Shown in pieces: positions 11,410 through 21,685 of a stretch of DNA of 64,000 bases (position 1 is the first letter of the stretch; every line of letters starts with the position of its first letter). A program made the position numbers and the translations under genes. This DNA is from Bisporella sp. PMI_857 (Eukaryota > Ascomycota > Leotiomycetes > Helotiales > Helotiaceae): NCBI GenBank assembly GCA_021307315.1, contig JAJSPD010000010.1, positions 868,001 through 932,000 on the forward strand. Reading direction: 5' to 3'. Below the pieces are notes generated by a model that saw only the letters and a program-made list of their open reading frames with translations, had not been told where the DNA came from and did not search any database.

Positions 11410-13170
11410 ATGGCTGGAACAGGAGCGTCCAGCCCATACATCAAAGACGAACCAGAGGACCAGTTCTTCTCGTCAAACCCGAGATTCATGCCAGGCCAAC
11501 AAGGCTTCGGTACCTCACAGCAACACTTCAATCAATTTGGCTCGCATGGGGGAGGAACGCTCAACCCAAACGATCTGAATATGGGTGGAAATGGCATTGC
11601 GATACCGAATGGAAATAGCACTTATGGGAACTCATCTTTTCAACACAACTTCGCTCCGCAGGCTTCGACACAAAATGCAAGTTATAATAAGGGTATCTCT
11701 GCCTTTGATGAAGACGAATTACTCGACAGTCTTGCATCAAACGCCAACCAAGGGGGCATACAGAGCAATGGCCAGGATTTTGGAATGGAATTTGACTTTG
11801 GCCAAAATATCTATGCAGGACAGAACGGTGCTCCCTCATTATCTATAAATCCAAACCATATTAATGGATACTCCAACACTCCAGATGGGGACCCAATACA
11901 AAGTCCTTTCGTCCACAACTTCAACCACGCCCAATTTCGTCATATGCAACCACAAGCCAACTTTGGTAATTCATTACATTCTCCTGGATCCTATAGTGGC
12001 TCGCCGCATCCTGACCTACACGCTGGATCTCTTGATGCTAGCTACGCATCGAAGCAACGGCCGAGATTGAATCAAGTCATGCAGGGACGGAAGAGCTCTA
12101 GTACAAGAAGTCCTCTTACTCCCAAGGCGGCAGGAATCTCAAGCCTTAATATTGGTTCGGCTGAGTCACCTGGCTTTGCTTCGCAGCCTATCCGCACAAC
12201 TACTACTAGCCGGCACCAGAAAACTCTTTCCGACCAATGGAACCAAACTCCGAACAGCTTGACCTCATTTCCTGGTTCAGACTTCTCCTCACCCATACAA
12301 GGTGTCCATCCAAACGCGCAGATCTCGGACATTCTCAAAGGTGCGTCCATGCCAACAAAACTCAACAATGGCCACCAAGCCGGAAGTGCTCCAGCCTTGC
12401 AATCTCAAGAAATGAAGAGACGACGCAGACGAGAGTCGCACAACCTTGTGGAGCGACGGAGGCGGGACAACATCAACGAGAGGATCCAGGAATTAAGCCA
12501 TCTCGTTCCACTACATCGTCTCGAAGATGAGAAGGTCCGCAAAGCACTCCAGAACAATTCTCCATTATCACCTACCTTAGCAGGACTATCGCAACCTCCT
12601 TCAGGAATGAGTCCTCCTCAAGCTACGTCTGGCTTGGCGGGCCCGGGTGCTCGAAGAGCAACGGCCGGCAATATCACAACGGGTCTTCCATTAGAAGAGA
12701 AGGACAAGGGGCCAAACAAAGGAGATATACTTAACGGAGCAGTGAGCTGGACTCGGGATCTGATGTGGATGCTTCACCTCAAGCTTCAACAACATGAGGA
12801 GCTATGTAATCTCGTTGTTGAACTTGGAGGTTCTTACCCTTTTGAACCGACCGAGGATGAGAAACGTATGAACACCGAACTGTTGGATGCTATGCAGAAG
12901 AACGATGGGGTTAACTTCGCCTATTCCCGGCATCCTGGAAGTGGCCTCCGCGTTCCAAAACACACCGATGTCAAAGGAGAATCACTCGGTGGCTCATCGA
13001 ATAACCTGGACACCTCGTTGAGCCCGGACAACCATAGTACTGGCGATGCTGGCCAGGCTGGCATTGGTGGTCCGGGTCAATATTGGAGTGGTCACAATAG
13101 TGGCGGGAGCGGACCCGGATCAATAAGCTTCAAAGAAGAGGATGAGTACGGAATGGATCTGACCCAATAG
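11410..13170 (+). CDS. bHLH transcription factor with extended loop
   Basis: A single exon encodes 586 aa, starting at the first ATG (MAGTGASSPYIKDEPEDQF). The first 330 residues are Asn/Gln/Gly/Ser-rich and probably disordered, with an acidic patch near 95-105. The basic region and helix 1 begin near residue 335 (ESHNLVERRRRDNINERIQE). It carries the His/Glu/Arg pattern expected of E-box (CACGTG-class) binders. Helix 2 appears only near residue 435 (NKGDILNGAVSWTRDLMW), so the loop is about 60 residues, Pro/Ser-rich, much longer than the usual 5-15. A leucine-rich helix follows. The C-terminus is Gly/Ser-rich and acidic and ends EEDEYGMDLTQ. Fungal bHLH proteins of this type are nuclear regulators; the target genes cannot be read from the sequence. 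I do not assign a symbol. Confidence 0.9.
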   Translation: MAGTGASSPYIKDEPEDQFFSSNPRFMPGQQGFGTSQQHFNQFGSHGGGTLNPNDLNMGGNGIAIPNGNSTYGNSSFQHNFAPQASTQNASYNKGISAFDEDELLDSLASNANQGGIQSNGQDFGMEFDFGQNIYAGQNGAPSLSINPNHINGYSNTPDGDPIQSPFVHNFNHAQFRHMQPQANFGNSLHSPGSYSGSPHPDLHAGSLDASYASKQRPRLNQVMQGRKSSSTRSPLTPKAAGISSLNIGSAESPGFASQPIRTTTTSRHQKTLSDQWNQTPNSLTSFPGSDFSSPIQGVHPNAQISDILKGASMPTKLNNGHQAGSAPALQSQEMKRRRRRESHNLVERRRRDNINERIQELSHLVPLHRLEDEKVRKALQNNSPLSPTLAGLSQPPSGMSPPQATSGLAGPGARRATAGNITTGLPLEEKDKGPNKGDILNGAVSWTRDLMWMLHLKLQQHEELCNLVVELGGSYPFEPTEDEKRMNTELLDAMQKNDGVNFAYSRHPGSGLRVPKHTDVKGESLGGSSNNLDTSLSPDNHSTGDAGQAGIGGPGQYWSGHNSGGSGPGSISFKEEDEYGMDLTQ

Positions 13171-16144
13171 AAGGCTTGTGTCTCCTGTTGGGGCCTTCCC
13201 GATAATTTCTTTTGCATTGATTTGAGATTTGGCACATCTATTATTTACTCTTTCTTATACTTGCTTCACCTAAGTCACGCGAGGCGTTCGTTGCATTTGG
13301 AGGTAGTTTGGGAGCAGCTACATAGGGGACAAGGATCTTGGCGTTTTTCCTTGCGGAATAGGAGTGGGTTTTAGCATGGCTATTTTCACAGAATATGTTT
13401 GGGGCTTTATGGTTAATCATCACGTATCATACAGAGCTGGCCAGGATTGGGCTCAGCGTTGGGACATTACTCATGGTGCTTTTGTCTTTCTTTGCATCTT
13501 GCTTTATTGAATTCGGCACATGGCCTCCTATGATACCTACCTCTGCGTTTTGTTTTACTGGTTTTGCTTTTGATGCGAAGCAGCTTGCCTTCCTGTATAG
13601 TTGGCTGTGATGTGCTTCGCTAGGAGGCATATTATTCGCGATAGATAGAATACCATAGCCTTCAATGATGTGTATAAACTCATGGTGAGCTGATGGATAT
13701 GCTTCTGTACTTCGTAGAACATTTCATTTGCCGAAAGTGACAACATAGCGTTGTCGAATGCTCTGAATATAGATGAAGATGTGCTATGTGAATTGGTCTA
13801 GATCTTATGAGAGTGAGGGGCATAGCAGCAGAACTCCTACTCTCGGCAAAGACATAAGAGAACTGTTAAATATGCATGAGCTACTGAAAAAAAAAATCGC
13901 TTCAAAAGCCAGCCAAAGACCTACTGTAATTTGTTCTAAGGCTACCTACCTCCCTTCATTATGGATGCACCTCGTACAGATTGAGTACTCTGATCGAAAC
14001 CATATCCTTTCTGTAACAGTTTGCATATGCAGCCTTTTCTCTAATCTGTCAAACCTATGGTATTCTAGTATTTACAATTAGGAAGCAAAGGAATTGGACG
14101 TGTTAGTACTTGACTAAGGTGGATATCAGTTTTGAGCTACTTCAAACATTACATTCAATATAATATGTCTCCTAGGCTAAGTATCCTATAATATGTTCCT
14201 CACTTAATAAGCTTGAGCCAAGTATTCCGATACGTTCATATCTGCCATCTCAGATCCAATCCCACCTTCAGGCACACAGCTGCCGGTTGTCCAGATCCAT
14301 GAGAAGCAGTCGAGTTGTTCGTTTTTTGTGTTGCTGCCAGTTGTACTGTCACTGTCTCTTATATATTTGGTGCCTCACTCACTAAGTTACGGCTACATGC
14401 TAACCCCAGATTCCCTGGTGCTCATAGTCCATGGCTAGCCAACAATCTTCCAGTTCTCGGTGCGTTCAAGTCGTCCTTGTCATTACGCCCTTATAAAAAA
14501 ACGCTCTTCAACCCCGCTTTTTGGACCTGCAACGAGTAACAGTGAAGACTAGCCAAAGACACCTTGATCATCGAGGTTATTTATCGGCGAGAAGTGCCAT
14601 GCCATTCCAGGCTCTAGAGCCGGATATGTGGTCCTCTCTAACTCGAGTGTTACTGGCATACTCTAATAAGTCACAGCATAATGGCATAGAAAACCGTTGA
14701 AAAATTATATAAAATCACCCTTCCTTACAAAACCTCACGCTTTACATCTTTACGTGTTGTTGAGAATTACGGCATGTGACGTCGGCTAAAGAACCTTTAC
14801 TTCTATGTTTATTAGTGTTTGGGTGGTGATAAATATATTTCGACACACTTTATACACCTTAACTATATTTCAAACCTCTAGTGCTCCGTAAAGAAACGAA
14901 CCGAAATGTGCTTGAAATGTTTCCTATTTAATGTTGTTGTCTTTTATACACTTGCTGTCCACTCGTTCACCGTGAACATCAGTGACCAAAAGCAAAAGCA
15001 AAACCCAATAAACCGCCGATTATTCTTTTTAGCCAAAGTATGTAAATTCTCATTACTACCTAGTAATCCAATTACTTACCGACGGCCTGGCTATCAACTG
15101 ATAGTGTGTTACTGACAGCCAATCCTGATCGCCCGGGCATGTTCAGTCATCTTTACATAGTCAAGTGAGAAAACCCGTCGTGTTTATAAACGATTGGAAA
15201 TTCAAAATCACATGTATTCTCCAAGACTTGGCCCTCCGCGGTTTGCTTCCCAGAGTACGTGGGGCAATGACAAACAGATACTTCAAGCACAGGAGTGACT
15301 ATAAATTGCTAAGATCATTGATAGTCTGCAGTACTTTGTCCACGAAGCGGAAAGCTACCGTTCTAAGGTCTAAAGCTTATTCGTATCTGCAATCAGCCTC
15401 GTCGAGTTGAGCTAGGACTTAACATTTCTATAATCTTCTGTCATGGGCATTTCGCTGGTGAAATAACGTCGGGCCAGATACGTTGAGACGAGAATTTAAC
15501 AAGATGTGTTATTGTTGTCTGTCTTCTCGCTGCCACAAACGCATCCTCAAGAAACTCACAACATACAACCAAACCCATTGGCTTGGTCTTTGCTGAATTA
15601 TTGTAGTGTTTGATTCTTTGACTTCAGAAACTATGTGATGACAAATTAGTTAAGCCCGATCACAATCAATGTAAACCATCAGGTTCTTGGGAGGATGAAT
15701 GTAAATATTGCTATGGATCGGGTTATGACCTCCTAGATTAACAGGTGCGTTTCTACAAGGTGAAAATGACTTTGAGTGCCTTTTCAATTTATGGCCTTAT
15801 TCAGCGCATTAGACAAGTATGATTTCTATACCGAACATGAGAATCCTAGGATGCAAAATATTTATAGTGCCACTTGTTATCCAAATTATTCTTTAATAGG
15901 AAGATCAGAAGAGAACAAAAATAGCATTTGCAAGTGGGTGGAGACCCAAATATGGTTTGACATAGCTGAGTTTTCTAGTTACATGGTCTGAGTGATAGCG
16001 ATTAGGTATTTGTATTGTTGTTGTGCATGGACTTGCTGCCTATTAACCAAGGAAATTCCTATCCTTGCTCTATTTCGCCTAACTCACATTAAAGTATCAG
16101 AAGATAATCCCAATGATCCCAACCTCCAATACTCAGGAGCACCC
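13171..16144. other. AT-rich intergenic region
   Basis: About 3 kb downstream of the bHLH gene. The first few hundred bases are likely its 3' UTR. The rest is AT-rich with only short frames lacking family signatures. One minus-strand open stretch ending at 14204 looks slightly protein-like but has no start or splice partner. Confidence 0.45.
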
Positions 16145-16426
16145 TTACCTCACTTGGCGGCAGCATCGACACTTTTCATTGAACATCTTTTGTTGAGGCA
16201 CTGGAGCCGTTGAATGTAAGATGGTCACTCCCTGGACTAGGGAGATGCTGATGATTCCGAGGGCCCCAAAGCCAGCAAGTCCCATGATCACATTACTACG
16301 GAATATCAGTATGTGATAAGCTGCAAGGACAAGTCGTAGAGTATAGGCTACCCGATAGACTAATTTCGAACCATTTGCAACAGGATGAACCAGGTAAAAA
16401 ACTTGAGAAGAATGTCTTATTTTAAT
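16145..16426 (-). CDS. Possible terminal exon of a membrane protein (unassigned)
   Basis: An open minus-strand frame of 93 codons ends in TAA at 16147..16145. It has no ATG near its beginning, so if real it is a downstream exon; a possible acceptor is TTCTCAAG near 16410. The translation is protein-like. It has VFYLVHPVANGSKLVYR, then a likely membrane helix (LRLVLAAYHILIF) and a second (NVIMGLAGFGALGIISISLV), then STAPVPQQKMF and a Cys-containing tail. A second hydrophobic frame lies just upstream (16630..16731). Between them I find no clean donor, so either the gene has diverged or it is a relic. I do not recognise the family. The opposite strand in this stretch gives nothing convincing. 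Confidence 0.35.
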   Translation of the reverse strand: MKIRHSSQVFYLVHPVANGSKLVYRVAYTLRLVLAAYHILIFRSNVIMGLAGFGALGIISISLVQGVTILHSTAPVPQQKMFNEKCRCCRQVR

Positions 16427-16629
16427 TTAGACCCTCAATGTCGGAAGTTGTATTGTTGCCCGGTTAATTGCATTTATTATCGTACATACAGTCACTCGAC
16501 TTCTACCCATTACTCAGCATCAGGATATATAGAAGGAAGTGAAAATTGAGTAAGCAGACAAAGACTCCACAATCAGTCACTAGACTTAATGAGGCTGAGT
16601 AAACGTGCTAAACATGCTATGAAGGAAAG

Positions 16630-16731
16630 CTAAGAACCAGTAGTGAGTAGTCCAAATATAGCATCTAAGGCTAGAAAGCCTTCAAGTAGTGCTAAGTAGA
16701 TAATGCCCAAGCAGCTGATAAATGGTGCCAT
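16630..16731 (-). pseudogene. Hydrophobic fragment upstream of the membrane ORF
   Basis: A 33-codon minus-strand frame from ATG at 16731 to TAG at 16630. It is almost wholly hydrophobic (ISCLGIIYLALLEGF, then LALDAIFGLL) with acidic residues at regular spacing, as in a helical hairpin. Further upstream near 16750-16860 another open stretch (ERLKPLAFGISGDRNGLALV) is compatible with the same gene. Frames change between the pieces without good splice sites, so a decayed gene is the simplest reading. Confidence 0.25.
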
Positions 16732-16969
16732 AAAATATGTGCGACAATCAAAGCATAACCAGGGCCAATCCATTTCGATCGCCACTTATGCCAAAAGCAA
16801 GGGGCTTCAACCGCTCAATCGTGTATTGTCTCGAGGATTTCTGGCTCTCTGCACAGCAGTACAGCCGCCTGAGATCGGCTAACTTACAATTATGTACTCC
16901 ATCTTACGCCACTATATACAAGAATCGTCTATCTCGTCTGTGTCTCATGCGGTACCGCCACAATGCGAT

Positions 16970-17546
16970 CTATAATTTCTCCCTGGCGTCTACCCTCTTC
17001 GCTTCTCTTGCGACCTCTTTCTTCAGCTCATCTGCCAGCTTTGCGGCATCATCATCATCAATCTCACTCCTCTGACCCCTTCCAAACATTGTAAAACTCT
17101 TATTCCTCAACTCCGGCGTAAGAGCTGGCCTGGGTATGATGTGGAAATGAACATGCGGTACAACCTGCGCAGCGGCCGCGCCTAGTTTTTCATCAGCATC
17201 CGATTCAATATACCGGGAGAGCAGCCATACCGTTATTCTGCACAATATTCCAATCCCAGACGCCCGTCACAGTCGCAAGAGCATTACTCAGTCTCTTCAA
17301 CCACACCCCTAATTCCTTCGCCTCTTCCTCTGTGATATCGGTGACTTTCTCATGATGCTGCCGCGTCGTAACAAGTAAGTGACCGGGCGAAAGTGGCAGT
17401 ATATCCAGAAATGCCATGCATAATGGCGTACTCAAAACCACGAATGCGGAGGGAGAGACGAGCTCATGATCGCTGCTGGGACTTGACGAAGGAGGGTAAT
17501 GCTTTGCTATATTGCAGAAGGGGCAGCGGTCCGGTGGATATGACAT
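16970..17546 (-). CDS. HIT-family (histidine triad) nucleotide-binding protein
   Basis: Two exons, 17546..17231 and 17181..16970, give 175 aa. The 49-nt intron uses donor GTATGG and acceptor AACTAG; joining restores G + GC for Gly in the line NNGAAAAQVVPH. The protein starts MSYPPDRCPFC, the CxxC seen near the start of many HIT proteins. It has the HIT core (FLDILPLSPGHLLVTTRQHH) and the diagnostic HVHFH triad at residues 115-119, where the middle or last His is the nucleophile in the family. The C-terminus is charged and helical. HIT proteins hydrolyse nucleoside phosphoramidates or dinucleoside polyphosphates; this one could be HINT- or FHIT-like and I cannot decide. A plausible cytosolic/nuclear enzyme. 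Confidence 0.92.
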
Positions 17547-18641
17547 TGCGGTTGTGGCCCTTGGAGGGCTAGAGAGGCATGGTAAATCAATAAATTATGG
17601 ATTTGGTTCATCTTTCACTATAGAGGGAGTCGCGTCGGAACTCCGTCATCGCTTGGCTCGCTTAGCATGGGCCGAGGCACCTGAATTCAGGGGCTTAAGT
17701 CCCTATAGGCTACTCGGCCCCTGAATGTCTTTAAGAAACTTAACTACCTTTGTTATGATGTATATTGAGGTTTTTGGTACACATAGCATTCGAAATTCAA
17801 CGACAGTGTCCTGTGTCTATGTTTTTAGTTTTGCAGTGACAAAAAAGTTATGTCATTACCTACATTCCGTGCAGATGCAGCATGGAGGTGTTTATTCAGT
17901 CATGAACTGTGCACCGCCTATTGAGGACTCCTTTAGCACCTACATTTAAGTTATCCATAGGTTTTTCTAAAATTGCAATCACAATCACATCTATTCACGT
18001 TCCCCTGTTTTGTATCCGTATTGATAAGTAAACGACTATGAATGGACTAGAAGCACTGCCTCCTCGACTCAACAAGATTGTAAGATTCTGCACAAATTTC
18101 TATAAGAACGTAAAATCACAACTACTCAGAGCTCAAGAGGCTTCCTTAGCCCAATTTGACTGATATTGTTTAAAAAATTCTAAACGCTGCAACTCATTAC
18201 TATTGCACCGCTCTGCATCTACTCTACCGCAACCCGAAGTAGTATCCAGTATTTCCAACAGCTTGAGGACCTGACGTGGGTACCAATCTCTGTCTTCCAC
18301 TGTCGTTCATTTAGTCTCCTAGCCTCTCGGTACATAGTATTCTCCTCCCTCCCCCCCAAAACCGCATGTATCTGTGAGGAAAGTCTTATAAACTCAGTTG
18401 CCCGCTCTTCGGAAATCAGAATCTCCGACCTCTTCAATCATATCTACAAAATCTCGCCTTTGAATACACTTTCAGCCTTCTTCGTCCAAAAACTCCAAAT
18501 CTTTCCTTTTGACCACTTCCCGGCTTCCGCCATCAACCAACGTCTTGGAATCTTCCGGAAGAGTTGTGCAAATTACCTATTCTCTAAAGGCGTGCCCTTG
18601 CTCATCTATAACCCTATGAACCATTGTGTGAAAGGCGCAAC
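17547..18641. other. Divergent intergenic region
   Basis: 1.1 kb between divergent genes (HIT protein and the hypothetical protein at 18642). It probably holds both promoters. No other feature is visible. Confidence 0.5.
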
Positions 18642-19458
18642 ATGAGGTCCTTCGAAGAGATACAAGCCATCATGAAGCGAAACTTCAGCGTGATCATAGA
18701 GGAAACGTCCCAGAAGGAGCTCAGATACGACCCCGAATTTATTGATACTACGCAAGGACAAAGCAGCACGGCATTTCACACCAGCCCTGGTCTAGCCCAT
18801 GAGTCTCTACTGATTGAGGCAACACAAAACACAGCTGTTGCTAGAGATAGCCAAGATAATAGCAAACAGATGATTGTTGTTGATCATTCGAGCAGCTTAT
18901 ATCTTAACTTGGGAGCTGGCCCAGCAGGAGACCCGATGGAAGATGAGCAAGACATTGAGGACGATGGCAACAATTACATCAAACGAGAGAGTGATGATGA
19001 TATGGAGAATGATGGAGCATCCGAGCTTCTGAGAAAGAGAACCCCTACTCCGGAGCCAAAATACCCCTGGACCAAGGCACACTGTAAGCCTATCACTAAA
19101 TCCCTTCCAAATCCTTTCCAATATCCCCCCCCAAAATCGTGCCTGGAAGTCAGTATGTGCTAACTCAAAACCAGTGGATCCTGACTATATCGAACGCAGC
19201 CGCTCTAATGGCCTCACCGTCACCCGCGTCGACGATACTTTTGAGCCCATGCCAATTCTACCTCGTCGCCGAATGACCGGACTCAGTCGCTATCGTCATT
19301 CGGACAGAAAGCCGAGCAAGAGGACTCGCAAGAAGCTCGCCTCTGAGGCCAAAGCTCGGTTTGACAAATTTCAGCAGGAAACAGAGAAGAGAAGACTGGA
19401 GTATATCGCAATGTTTGAGACCGCGTTTCAAAGGAAGGATGGGGAGGATGAGCAATAA
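18642..19458 (+). CDS. Hypothetical protein, acidic centre and basic coiled C-terminus
   Basis: Two exons, 18642..19083 and 19175..19458, give 241 aa. The intron has donor GTAAGC, branch GCTAAC and acceptor CCAG; phase 1 joins T+TG into Leu. An in-frame stop at 18609 and no earlier in-frame ATG fix the start at MRSFEEIQAIMKRNF. The middle (about residues 90-130) is strongly acidic (EDEQDIEDDGNN, ESDDDMENDG). It is followed by RKRTPTPEPKYPW and then a basic, helical tail (RKPSKRTRKKLASEAKARF, ETEKRRLEYIAMF). This mix suggests a nuclear protein, but I recognise no domain. The two exons share a consistent phase and a good branch site, which supports a real gene. Confidence 0.7.
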
Positions 19459-20147
19459 TATGTACAGTAACTGATATGTATAGTAGTATTTTCTTGAATG
19501 AATATGCTTCCTTAGTCTTTACTTAAATTTGTGTCCCATAATCATACATGCTCAATATGTCAGAATATTTGAGCAAAATTCTCGTAGCTGTTTTCTGCCG
19601 TCCTAATTTTCCTGGTCAGCACTTCAAATTGTCCGAGTACATTGGGGTTGGAGGTTCAGGGGTAGCGAGTGCCAAGGGATTTACAGGAACCAGGCTTGGC
19701 ATTAGAGGGACATTGTCCGTCTGCAAATTGTCAGCTAGACATCATCTATAGGCTGGAGGGGATTTGTCTCTCTGTAACAACGGATCAGTAAAGTCTGATT
19801 TTTAGTTGACAATCTCTTCATCTGGCCCTATACATTGAGGAGCTTCCAAAAACATCCTGAATGCGTAAACTATTGCTAAGCCTATTTGCTAATGACCTCA
19901 TAGGACATTATCTCCCCGCATAGCTTCGGGATGACGATGTTGCTTTTGAGTATATGCTCCAGCCACACATGAAAAGAGCCCCTTACAAAAGCAATCGTTT
20001 CGCCTCTCCAACTTTTAACTTTCTGCTTTAACTTCTTCTAAAGACCAAAACCTCACTTCAACTCTCTCATTGCTCTTTTCTCATATCAATTGACAACCCA
20101 ATTCCCTTCCTCATCAACCTCATTACTCTGCCTCCTTCACAGCTACA
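19459..20147. other. Intergenic region with promoter
   Basis: 0.7 kb upstream of the mitochondrial protein gene. The last 120 bases are CT-rich, typical of a fungal 5' leader. Nothing else seen. Confidence 0.5.
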
Positions 20148-21404
20148 ATGCAAGCTTCGAGAACAGCTGCGAGGGTAGCTACCCGCTCAGCTAGAGCTCC
20201 CCTCAGAGTAAACAGGCGCAATGTCCAGTTTGCATCAACAAATCAGCAAGCAGCGGCAGCTGGGGGCTCATCAGGGCTCGTAGGAGGTCTCGTAGGAGGA
20301 AGTCTTGTCTTCGCGGTAAGCTCCATCTACCCGCCTGGCACCTTTATTCCATTCTAACATATCCAACAGGCAGGTTATGGTTACTACCACTTCTCTGGAG
20401 CCAAAACCATCGTCAACACCGCTTCAGCAACAAAAGCCCAAATCAAAGCCCTCACTGCCAACATCCAATCCCAAGCCCCAGAGCCCAATCAAGCACTGAA
20501 GTGGCTACGGTCAACAGCATCCTCCTATGCAGCCTTCATTCCCGGCGCCAAAGCCTACGTTGATGGCGCGTTCGATGATCTGGACAAAGTGCATGCCAAG
20601 CACTCTGATGAAGTCGAGGTCATTGTGCAGCAAGCATATAAAGACCTCAAGGAAGCCAACAAATCAGGCATGACAGCCGAGACCGCCACAAAATCATGGA
20701 CCATCATCGAAGACGCACTCAAGAAGCTCGGTGAGCTAGCTGCCGACTCTGCAACAGACATTCTGGACAACCAACCGCAGATCAAGGAGCAATTCGGCAG
20801 CAACCTCGACCAGCTGAAGAAGCTGGCGGACAATGGCGGTGAGGAAGCCAAGAAGGAGCTCGAGGCGACCTATAACCAGATTAAGGACGTGGTCGCGGGC
20901 GGCGCAGGCGTAGATACTATCGCGAAGCTGAAGAAAATAATTCAAGAGAAGACGGAGAAAGTGCAGAAGCTCGGGGACGAGGCTTGGAAGAAGGGGCTAG
21001 AGTCCGTGAAACCGTATTTCGACAAGAACCCCAAGGTGAAGGAGATCGTGGAGGAGAACGCCGACGCCCTTAGATCGGGTAACTTGAACGAGCTATGGGA
21101 GAGGGTCAAGGAAGCCACCTCCTCGGGGAACACGGATAAATTACAGCAATACGTCAGGGATGCGGGCGAGAAGACGAAGAATAGCGGTGTTGGGCAGGGA
21201 TTTGAGAAGTATGCGAAGATGATCCCTGGTGGAAGTGAGATCTTGCCCAAGCTTCAGAAGCTGCAGGAGGTGGCGCAGAAGCATGGCGATGAGGCAGAGA
21301 AGATTCTCAAGGCCGCGTACAAGGATATTCAGGATGTGCTGCAAAGGAGGATAGGAGAGGTTGAGAAGCTGGGGGACAAAGTGAAAAAGGATGCCAAGAA
21401 TTAA
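20148..21404 (+). CDS. Mitochondrial membrane protein with long helical repeats
   Basis: Two exons, 20148..20315 and 20370..21404, give 400 aa; the intron (GTAAGC...CAACAG, with CTAACAT) joins in phase 0. The N-terminus (MQASRTAARVATRSARAPLR) is an Arg/Ala/Ser-rich mitochondrial presequence lacking acidic residues. A glycine-rich hydrophobic segment follows (residues about 42-65, SSGLVGGLVGGSLVFAAGYG), split by the intron. The remaining 330 residues are Lys/Glu/Ala-rich amphipathic helix with loosely repeated units (KLKKIIQEKTEKVQKLGD; LKAAYKDIQDVLQRRIGEV), resembling apolipoprotein- or MICOS-type helical proteins. It is probably inner-membrane anchored with the helical part in the matrix or intermembrane space. 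I do not recognise a named family. Confidence 0.82.
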
Positions 21405-21685
21405 ATAGGGTCAGGAAAGGCTGAGCTGGAAGCATTGGGTGTAAATATGATAGCATAGTATGATTGTACGATCAGGATAATAAGATACGCGTTATTGAAC
21501 TTCGTACGTTTTGACTTGTTCTCAACAGTATATCAGGTATATCTTGACTCAAAAGCTGTATAACGGAATTCACATATACCATATTGCTATTACTCATTAT
21601 TTCTATGCTGCCAAACTTCATTACCCGTAGGCACTTCCTTTAGCGCGTATATATCTCGCTCACGACTTAACCTCAATAACACAAC

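Noticed and set aside
14204..14370. Minus-strand open stretch ending in a protein-like tail (EMADMNVSEYLAQAY)
   Set aside because: About 54 codons with no ATG, no convincing acceptor and no family match; AT-rich surroundings make chance likely.
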